From the NCBI GenBank assembly GCA_012845835.1, contig JABAKD010000009.1, positions 13,337,854 through 13,401,853 of the forward strand: 64,000 bases of DNA, read 5' to 3'. The translations under genes were made by a program, and so were the position numbers. Below are positions 55,650 to 64,000 of the stretch, one piece after another. The notes beneath the pieces are model-generated. The model was not told the DNA's origin, made no database searches, and saw only the letters and a list, made by a program, of their open reading frames with translations. How positions within the stretch are numbered: the first letter of the stretch is position 1; every line of letters starts with the position of its first letter. This DNA comes from Undaria pinnatifida. Lineage: Eukaryota > Sar > Phaeophyceae > Laminariales > Alariaceae.

Positions 55650-56214
55650 TATGAGGGGCTTGAATGCACGCTCCCTGCTGCCCTGTTGCTTAACCTCCGA
55701 ACCGTTAACAGGAGCTTTGACACAGTTGGGACGGGACTGAGGCATAGCCTAGACGCCGGGATAGTTATTTTACATAAACTGTTGGTAAATCCGTGACTTC
55801 TGGAGAAAGATATATTATAAAAATTAAAATACACTCCAGCTGTGAGATCGAAGATTTCGTCGAAACTCATCTTTGCAAGCTGTGTGTGATACTCCGATCG
55901 CGCGCATTACGGGTTGTGTGTCCTCATTAAGGATATAGGTCGGCGACTCCCCTTACAGCTACAGTGTAGCTATCAGGGTCAACAGGATGATTTTAGTCAG
56001 TCTGTGCGCGGAAACTATAAAACCCGTTTCTGAGGGGGACAAAATCTGACAGCTGTGAAGGGAAAGGGGGGCCTGGTTTTGATCAAAAGCGAGCGGGTTT
56101 GGAGGGGGGCGGGGGGGGGGGGGGGGGGGGGAAGGGGCAATTTGTGCATGTAAGCTATAAATCCTTTCGAGGGGATAAATCTGACGGTTTTGGCACCAGT
56201 ATATTATTGGGGGC

Positions 56215-56245
<31 letters not shown>

Positions 56246-57130
56246 GGGGCGGGGGGGGGGGGGGGGGCAGCTCGATATGTGCCTGGAAACTATACATTAT
56301 TTCGAGGGGATAAATGTGACATTTTTGGAAATAATACATCAGTTTATCGTGTATATCCTGGGGTAAGTCGTACAATCAGTGAGTAAAGAGAGGGTGGAGT
56401 GTTCGTATTGTATCAATGAGACCTTGATCTGGAGAGACAGGTCGGGAAGTGGAGTGAACAAGTGGGGCGAGCACAAAGGCTGCTCTCACGCCACTTCGGA
56501 AAGATGCACACAATCGGACCAATGCAACGTACCGATCACGGCAATAAGCCGTTACTCCGACCTTTAGCAACAATACGGGAGTATTCTACCTGACAATTGT
56601 CTGGTGTACCATACATACTCCTACGGTCTAATGTATAACCCTTAGGTGTGTACAATCTACCGAACTACCGCAGCACCACAAATAGTATTCCTATGTGCTG
56701 GCTCGGCAATCTCAGATCGACAGTTCCGCTATTCAAATAATCCAATCACATGTTCTACCGCAACTCAGTCGATACACACGGCCGCTATCACGAACATAAA
56801 CCATGTACCAGGTGAGTATATTATATCGCTCTTTCCATATACAGTATCGATTAGAGTAATCATGCCACCAGAAGAAGGAAATTTGAAATCACCATGCAGA
56901 TCGCACAACCATGGAACTAAGCTACCACCGGAATGATGTCTTCAATAGATATCGCGCCAACACCTTATTAATAGTACACGCACGATCTACACCCTCCCTG
57001 CCCTGTAATCGATGCGGCGCGACACCATACTGTTATTGACTTAAATTAAACGACGCAATGCAAAGTACGAGCAATCAAAGTCCATTCTCCATGCAAATAA
57101 TAGTATCAATATCGGACTCTACACAAAATT
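55650..57130. repeat. copy of the ~520-bp unit, split by an insertion
   Basis: 55,650-55,779 and 56,794-57,130 together correspond to one ~500-bp unit like those at 60.2-61.6 kb. The left half has GGAGCTTTGACACAGTTGGG. The right half has TTATATCGCTCTTTCC, GAAATCACCATGCA and GATGCGGCGCGACACCATAC. The middle 1.0 kb is foreign. Confidence 0.65.
55780..56793. mobile_element. 1.0-kb insertion with G-rich interior
   Basis: Interrupts the unit between two copies of ACATAAAC (55,772-55,779 and 56,794-56,801), a candidate 8-bp target duplication. The left part is the same element as the three tandem units at 11.1-12.2 kb (AAAATACACTCCAGCTGTGA; CTCATCTTTGCAAGCTG). It is followed by long G-runs at 56,103-56,135 and 56,208-56,268. 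No ORF. Confidence 0.6.
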
Positions 57131-58079
57131 GAGATGTAAAATATTCTATGCATGGCCTGTTCGTAGAGTCCGAGCCCGGATGCCCTGACCGCCTCGCGGT
57201 CTGACGAGTGTTCTATTTTCGTTATAATATCTAGAGGACAGAGAGAAGAGAAGAAGCAGAGAGCGGAGTGCTGGAGCTCTCCTCTCATAGAAAAATTGCA
57301 TAAAAACGCCTACGAATATATACGCAACCCTCTACAACTTTTGTAACCGTCGTGCTGTGACGATCCAAACTAGCACCCTCCCTGGATCTTTACAGCAGTG
57401 ACGAGACCGAACGGGCATCCAAAACAACAAGCTAGGACCAAGGAACAGCCAACGACAATCCCGTAGGAGGAAACCCGGCCACCAGGTCAACACCCCCTGT
57501 ATGTCTTACATCATCATCCAAACCATTGCGATTGTAGCAATGGCCGCATTCAAAGCGATGACCATGGCCAGAAACTAAAAAGCCATGTAGCGCCCTACTC
57601 ACCCATGCCGCTTAAAGTAGCGTGGGGTGGCGGCCTGACAAATTATTCCTCGCACGACTCAAACATGGTACTCATCGAATAATGTTCACACCCCTTATTC
57701 ATCCTCCAACGGTAGGTTCAACAAAAACTTACGGGCGGTGAGATTTAAAAAGGGATCGCAGCAAGAGATTTCGTCAAAATATCCGGGTTATTCGTGGGAA
57801 ACTTAGTGTTTAATGCGGCCCGACAAATTTCTGCTGCCGGTGCTGCTGCTACTGCATGCAGGAGGCGGAGCGCGAAGATATACAACAGCAGCACGAGAGA
57901 CGACTTTTCATGAGGATAGCTCGCGTAGGGTTGGAGTGACGGGACGCAGGGGAGCCGCTGTACCGGTCGAGGCTGGCCCAGCAAGGGGTCAGCCAGACCA
58001 CCAAGGGGGGCTGGAGAATGGGGTTCATACCCCGGCGGTGAGTTGGAAATAAGATATGATATGCCTCTACCTAGACTTG

Positions 58080-60250
58080 CTCTCAAACACATGGCTGTCC
58101 CATAATTTAGTGGGAGAAAGCCCGAGTTTACTGCCTGGACCAGATACGTCAGGTATCACGCGAAAGGATTGAGTTTCCTATCTGCGTTTGTGTCGGATCC
58201 ACCCCAATACATTCCCGTAAGGGATTTGGATACCGAAAACTCGGTACTTGTTGAAAGGGGGCACAACCGCGAAAGTGTACATATACATGCACTGGCGTGT
58301 AATTTCCTGTCGACGGCCCTAAATAGCAAGAGCGGCAAGAGTTTCTTGCACAGGTGTACCTCGCCGAGAGAAGTGTTGGATGCGCTCCTCGCGTGGTATG
58401 GCCCTCAAACGACGGGGGCCAAATCCCATTTCTCCCGCCGCCTCAATGGTTTTTAAGATAGCGCCAGGGAGTAACCCTCTCAAGGAGATGGGCACGATCG
58501 AAGATCTTGCCGCAGAAATGCGCACAACAGGAATGACATTCGATGACCACATGCTGTACGCAATATTCAGTGACGCTCTGCCTGCCGAATACGAGGTGGA
58601 GGCAAGGAACCTTGCATCTGGAGACAGCATCGGCCGCGATGACATCATCAAGGTTGTACGAGAACGGCATCACCGACTTTCTGGAAGCGGGAAGAAGGGG
58701 TTCAATATTGTCCATGCCGGCTATGCTATGTTCCTTTGAGGCGACGATGGTGGCCACAGCAAAGGGGCCGGCGGCGGTGCCCACGGGAAAGGTGGAGGCC
58801 GTGGTAAAGGAAAAGGTGGACGTTGGGGACGGCAAGGACGTGGCGGTAAAGGCACTAACGAGGACGGTGGCAGCTCGGCCGCGGCTGCCGGCGGTGATGG
58901 CAGCAGCGCCAACGCCGCCGATGGTGGTAACTCCGAGGTGAGATGCCACAGGTGTGGCAAGAAGGGCCATTGGAGGGTCGACCGCACGGAGGAGCTACGC
59001 AGCAGATGCCACGGAAGGGGGCACGCTGCTGATGTTTGCCCCACGTCAAAAGAGAAAGCTGTGCTGGCGGCGTCGGACGACGATGCTAATAATAATCCGG
59101 TCGGGGCTTCAGCTTTCAAGGCCGGAGAGACAGGCGAGCGCAGTAATTTTTCGGGCAGAAAGGGGGAAGGGGAGTCGGCTCGGCAGGTAGAGGATGACGC
59201 CTGGCTTTGCGATAGTGGACCGTCTACTCACATGACGCTTTCAGCAGATGGCATGACCAACTGCAGAGAGTGCAATTTAAAACTGCGCATTGCTGACGGC
59301 TCAACCCGCACGATCGGAGGATATGACGATATCAACTTTGTCTTTCGATCCGGAAACGGTCTCGTACAAGTAACGCTGACGAATATTGCGCACATGCCAG
59401 ACCTCTGATACCATCTCTTTTCCCTACCCACTCTCGTGAAGAACGGTCACACTTTTGGAGGGCATCCCGCGACCATTGTAGTCAAGCTCAAGTCTGAGCG
59501 TTCGATCGTATTTCCATTGATCGGCAACCTGTACAGCCTTTACGGCTACCGGGTCGACACAGCACCAGCAGGGGAGATGCCTGTGCTGTACTCGCCCCGG
59601 GAAAACTGCCAAACAAGCCCGTTGTCAACATAAACGACTACCACCGCGCGGCTGGACACTCCCACGAGGCACTGCTCCGCAAGACCGCGGAGCAGCAAGG
59701 GATCGTCCTGAAGGAAAAGCTGCTGGAGTGCAAAGGGTGCTCAATGGCGAAGAGTTTCCGCCGAGGTATCAAGCAGTCCACACACTCGAGCAGATAAGAA
59801 GCTCGGGTGGGTTTTGGTGGATTTGAGTGGGCCTACGGTGATAAAGTCTCACGGGTGAAAGCGTAATACTCTCATCGTGCGCGACGATTCTTCACGGTAT
59901 ACGTGGGTGTACTTTATGCGCCACAAATCGGACGCCGTGGAAACGTTCAAGCAGTTCCTTTAGGACAATCGTGCAGCTGGTGTCCCTTCACAGGTGGTGA
60001 TCGTCCAATCCGATGGAGGCGGTGAAGTTTTCGGGTGGACGTTTGGCGACCTATGTAGATCGCGATGCATTAATCAAGAATTCACCACGAGCGACAGTCC
60101 CCAATTCAATGGGGTAGCCGAGCGCGCGCTAGGTTTGATTGAGGCGGCCGTTGCAAACGAGCAAGGTCTGAAGATTTTTCATTTAAACGTTGCACAAGCT
60201 TTTGTTCGCACGAAACACCAACATGGCCTACTCAATTCCTCTCTCCACAT
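58080..60250 (+). pseudogene. Ty1/copia retrotransposon remnant (Gag, protease, integrase; RT lost)
   Basis: Translated blocks in order: Gag FSGRKPEFTAWTRYVRYHAK, CTSPREVLDALLAWYGPQTT, and after a stop and frame change LPAEYEVEARNLASGDSIGR; a CCHC-like knuckle CHRCGKKGHWRVD near 58,943 that lacks the usual spacing; protease WLCDSGPSTHMT near 59,200; GAG-pre-integrase DYHRAAGHSHEALLRKTAEQ near 59,640; integrase VDLSG, RYTWVYFMRHKSDAVETF, SDGGGEVFG and DSPQFNGVAERALGLIEAA (DDE residues visible). At least three stops or frame changes break the polyprotein. Only HLNVAQAFVRTK near 60,180 resembles the RT core; most of RT and RNase H are missing. Not autonomous. Confidence 0.85.
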
Positions 60251-61620
60251 CAACTGCCCACCCCACTGCCCGAGCTCCATGACCCACGCGACCTGTTGCA
60301 TGAAGTGAACCCTCACGCCAGGGTGTTTCTTACCCCTGAACCACTGCCAGGAGCTTACACAGTTGGGACGGAACCGAGGCACAGAGACACGGAGATGCTT
60401 TCACATAGACCATGTACAATATATCGCTCCTTTCACATAGAGTATCGAGTAGAATGGCCATGCCACCAAAAGGAAGCGGGAAATCACCATGCATTCCCTA
60501 CAGCCATAGAGCTAAGCTACCACGGGCACGCCCCAATAATGTCAGCAGCTATCGCGTCAATGTCCTAATACAAGCGCAATCGACATCCTCCCTGATATTT
60601 GGTCGATACGGCGCGACACCATGCTGCTGTTGATTTAAATAAGACGAGTCATGCAAAGTTCAAGCAATCAATGTCCTCTTCTGCGCGCGAAATACAACAT
60701 CAATATGAGAATCTACATGCTAAACATGAATTCATCGAAAGGTGGTCTACTCCATTTCTCTATCCACATCAACTACCCACTGCCCGAGCTCCATGACCCA
60801 CGCGACCTGTTGCATTAAGTGAGCCCTCACGCTAGGGTATTGCGTAACCCCAGGACCGTTGGCAACAGCCTACACAGTTGGGATTGGACAGAGGCGCAGA
60901 TACGCCGGGGTGTTTCACATGGGCCACGTGCCAAGTACGTTACATTGCTCCTTCCATATAGAACATCCGAGTAGAGTGATCACGGCACCAGAGGGAAGCA
61001 GGCTATCTCAACGGCATTCCAACAGTCTTAAAAGCAATCTACCACTGAAACTACCGAGTCTCCTCAGCATATATATATCGCGCCAATACCCTAATAAACA
61101 AGCACAATCAGTTTCCTCCCTGCTTCATAGTCGATACGGTGCCACACTATACTATTTTTGACTCGAATACAACGAGTCCATACAAAGTACAAGCGACCAG
61201 CGTCCTCTTTTCATGCGAAATGCAATATAATTATGGGATTCTACATATAATACTCGATACGTGGTCAACTCCATTTTTCGTTCCTTGCCGACTGTCCACT
61301 CCACTGCCCGAGCTCCATGACCCACGCGACCTGTTTCATGAAGTGAACCCTCACGCTAGCGTGTTGCTTAATTCCTGACCATTGGCAGGAGCTTACACAG
61401 TTGTGACGGGGGACCGAGGCACAAAGACTCCGGCATGCTCGCATAGACCTCACATATTATATCGCCCCCTTCAATGTTTTAAATATCGAGTAGAGTGACC
61501 ACGCCACTAGAAAGCAGTGGGAAATCGTCATGATGTTTCCTACAACCATACATGAAATATACCGCCGGAACTCCCCAGTCTCCTCAGCTATCACGCCAAT
61601 ATCCTAACACAAGCACAAAC
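60215..61620. repeat. tandem ~520-bp units downstream of the copia remnant
   Basis: CGAGCTCCATGACCCACGCG recurs at 60,271, 60,785 and about 61,309 (periods 514 and 524). Each unit contains GGAGCTTACACAGTTGGGAC (or a close variant), ATATCGCTCCTT and, in the first two units, a GCGCGACACCAT or GTGCCACACTAT segment. A fourth unit, split, lies at 55.65-57.13 kb on the other side of the copia remnant. They may be diverged LTRs or a satellite; clear TG...CA ends were not found. Confidence 0.7.
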
Positions 61621-61959
61621 AACACCCCCGGACAACAACATCAACGCAAGACGGTGTGATGCTACGCGACACAATCGGTTTGAAGCAAGACGTGTGGGCA
61701 TGTGTCGCGCGAAAGTTGCAACACCGAAGAGCAACACAAAAATAAACTTCTTGAGAGGACATCACCGTACCGGACTTAAAACCAAAACGTAGTTTTTGCT
61801 TCATTGCGACGCAGTCGGCGTGCAAAGTCAATCTGGACACAAGCTTGCCCCAGCTACAGTCACCGCCATCAATGACCAGACGAGATCGGGAACATTAATT
61901 TATACTCGTGTACGATGCGCGCGGCTCAGCGAACAAAAAAAAGGCATTCGTTGTGTTGC

Positions 61960-62061
61960 TCACTGTTCGAGAATTTCTACCTCCTTGTCGATCGGCCATA
62001 CCGTCACGTGCTCAAACGGGATTGAAAGTTCAGCCTGAGGGGCGATCGTTCCCACCCATGC
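61960..62061 (-). CDS. gene D exon 14 equivalent (intact)
   Basis: Acceptor ACCACAG before 62,061; open to TGA at 61,962-61,960. Encodes AWVGTIAPQAELSIPFEHVT then VWPIDKEVEILEQ. The nearest relative is gene C exon 14 (AWVGKIAPQGELSIPLEYVM). Confidence 0.8.
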   Translation of the reverse strand, partial: AWVGTIAPQAELSIPFEHVTVWPIDKEVEILEQ

Positions 62062-62768
62062 CTGTGGTAGCAATTACCCGCCCGACAACGCGGGGGGTGA
62101 TGTAGTTCAAGGCAGAGGGCACAGTTTCAGGTATACCGACAAATGGGAAACCGAGGAACGGGAGGGAACGGAATTGAGGAGGAGAAGGGAACGTCGGACG
62201 ATTGAATTGAACGTCAGGGCCGGGACGTTTGGCTGGGTGGGGAAAGCATGTTGTGGTGTTCTCTCAAGTATACTGTTTATTAAGTGAGCAAGGTAAACGA
62301 AGTTACCTCCAGCGAGTTGTTTGGCATTCGATGCCATCGTGAGACACACAGAGGACTTCGGTGACGTATTGCCTAGACGCACTGGCTAGAAGCACACGAT
62401 ATCGATAAAGGCACCATTAGATCAACTTGATTGATCGGTGACAAAAAAGCACGTGATAACGTCGTGTATATATGTAGGCTCATAGGGGTACTATTAATAT
62501 CAATTTTACAACGCTACACGTAAGGGGATTGAACATCGCGTAACGCCCCGTCTCGACGGTCCAACCATTGTGTTCGATGCAGAATCTCCACGATATATGT
62601 ATAACTGATCAGTTTACACGTGCTTTGACGGAGCGCCAGATAAGTCTCAGTTTGTGGCAGCATAAACCTTTGATTGTGAATGGAACAACGCACGCAGTGA
62701 TTCCCTTCTCCCAGCAAAAAACGTGCTCTTACTGCAGGTTTGAGGGTACTAGTGATGGAGGCACTCAC

Positions 62769-63012
62769 GAGGTGGTTCGACGGGCTTTTGACGACTCCCG
62801 TTACGCGGCTTGTCACCGCAGCCGACTCTGCAGGTGGGAGGGTAATGCTGCTCGACGAACAGGAACGCGACCGCGCATCGTGTTTGGACCCCTCCCCTCC
62901 TCCCCCCGACACCAGTGCCCCCGAACATCTCCAAAGCCCCGGATACGAGCACGTCGTCGGTGACGGCCTCCGAGGTGGTGACGCTCGAAGGTGCAGGGTC
63001 TTGCAGGACAAC
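62769..63012 (-). pseudogene. gene D exon 13 equivalent (frameshifted)
   Basis: Acceptor TTGATAG and donor CTC|GTGAGT are both present. The first half reads PAPSSVTTSEAVTDDVLVSG and ALEMFGGTGVGG. The conserved tail SRVTGVVKSPSNHL lies in another frame, with the shift in the Gly-rich stretch near 62,880-62,910. Confidence 0.75.
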
Positions 63013-63701
63013 CTATCAACATTGATAGTTGTCATGTTAACAGTTGTCATTAGGTTCGTTGCAAATCTTGTCACACCATTAAAAAAAACTGTATTTTTGT
63101 ACGAGATTTCTGTTCTGACACGAAACGAGCCGTGTAGGGGCGGACGGGCATGCACCGTCTACCGGATAAGAAGACAAGAGAGACCTCGGTCGTAGCTATT
63201 CTCAACTGTCGCGGGGGGTGAGGCGGGTGCTATGATTGTGACATCAACCAAAGCAGTGCACAATATATGTAGTACATCATAGGGCCATACGGCCTGGCGA
63301 TTTTCTTTCGCGCAATCCGGTGGTCGAAGTCTCAGGCGCAGACATGGGCACCAACAGCAGCTACACACGAAATGTTTGCTGATCGAAGGCGGACTACGGG
63401 TGAAAAGGCGAAGCTTCTGCCGAACAAGTTATTTCGATTTTGACACGCTTTCAAGAGCGTGATCGACACGTGCACCGTAAATACACGTCGGTTGCAACAT
63501 GCCCCAATGCTCAATGCAAGTCCTCAAGTGACACGCCCGACTCACACGTGACTGGTTGCAGGAACTACTGCACCCAGCCACCAACACGTACAAGCCCCTC
63601 GGTCCCCCCCATTGCTGCACCTACCATGGAAATGTACGGATGGATGGGCGGTGCTGACGTTGGTCAACAGTTTGTACAGATTTGTTTTTGACGGTGATTG
63701 C

Positions 63702-63786
63702 CTTAATGACCTCGTTGGTGGAGCGCCGCATTGCGTCCACGACGACGCCATAGGAACCGTGCTCGTCGCACTACAGTACTCCGGTG
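63702..63786 (-). pseudogene. gene D exon 12 equivalent (broken)
   Basis: Reads GSYGVVVDAMRRSTNEVIK, matching CVVVGAMPRSTDEVIK of gene C. Upstream codons include TAG; the bases before the exon are TA rather than AG and the donor is AAG|GCAATC. Confidence 0.72.
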
Positions 63787-64000
63787 TACGTAGATTTAAC
63801 GCAGCCGGAAACGTATGGTCTGCGGCGAAGACTGCACTCAACCCCCACCGGTATGTGCAAGAGCGCAGGCCAACATGCAACCGGCGAAGCAGCGCTTTCT
63901 TCGCGTGATGCCCCCAAAGGACACAAGCATGCTCAAAGCAATGGACGAAATGTTTTCGAGTGCATTAGTTTCAGTCTGCTCTACTTCCATTTACTTACAG
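63787..64000. other. right-edge segment, presumed intron of gene D
   Basis: No coding match to exon 11 of genes B or C is seen here, so it is probably the intron before the exon 12 equivalent. Confidence 0.4.

Larger units (their letters stand above)
61960..63786 (-). pseudogene. third DUF4139 paralogue, 3' end only, decayed (gene D)
   Basis: Three minus-strand exon equivalents line up with exons 12-14 of genes B and C. Exon 14 (62061-61960) is intact: AWVGTIAPQAELSIPFEHVT, then VWPIDKEVEI and TGA. Exon 13 (63012-62769) keeps TSEAVTDDVLVSGALEMFGG and RVTGVVKSPSNHL but in two frames; its length of 244 nt is not divisible by three. Exon 12 (63786-63702) has the right length (85 nt) but an in-frame TAG, no AG acceptor and GC instead of GT at the donor. 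The gene would continue beyond the right edge, so whether upstream exons survive is unknown. Confidence 0.72.

Noticed and set aside
56103-56386. Gly-rich and Pro-rich frames over the G-runs
   Set aside because: Homopolymer translation of G/C runs within a repeat insertion.

Overview
The window is non-coding-rich eukaryotic nuclear DNA. It holds small exons (about 80-370 bp) with canonical GT-AG borders, introns of 0.4-3.8 kb, Ty1/copia debris, MITEs and many micro- and minisatellites. A flagellar-type WD40 gene, this exon/intron style and the copia Gag/integrase sequence fit a flagellate-bearing stramenopile, most likely a brown alga of the Ectocarpus kind. That identification is inference; no rRNA or organelle marker is present.

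Layout. (1) About 0.5-5.7 kb, minus strand: exons of a CFAP52/WDR16-like WD40 gene that runs off the left edge. (2) About 5.8-10 kb: no gene, only dispersed repeats. (3) 10,082-29,805, plus strand: a complete 14-exon gene for a 712-residue DUF4140 + coiled coil + DUF4139 protein (MuiA/F37C4.5-like). (4) 29.8-33.2 kb: convergent intergenic repeats. (5) 33,230-46,800, minus strand: a second complete 14-exon paralogue (681 residues), with every intron at the same position and phase. (6) 46.8-58.1 kb: repeat-rich, with a tRNA-like relic, a CCATGG-palindrome array, a decayed minus-strand coding region near 53 kb and a nested insertion near 56 kb. (7) 58.1-60.25 kb: a broken copia element, followed by tandem ~520-bp units to about 61.6 kb. 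(8) 61,960 to about 63,786, minus strand: the last three exons of a third DUF4139 paralogue, which looks decayed and continues past the right edge.

The coding theme is a local family of DUF4139 paralogues: one plus-strand copy tail-to-tail with a minus-strand copy, then a third minus-strand copy. Both complete reconstructions sum to an exact multiple of three (2,139 and 2,046 nt). Joining exons at GT/GC-AG borders keeps a single open frame, which strongly supports the models. Intron repeats differ completely between paralogues, so the repeats arrived after the duplications. I saw no operon-like system, CRISPR array or defence cassette; the novelty lies in the paralogue array and the repeat and splice-site architecture.
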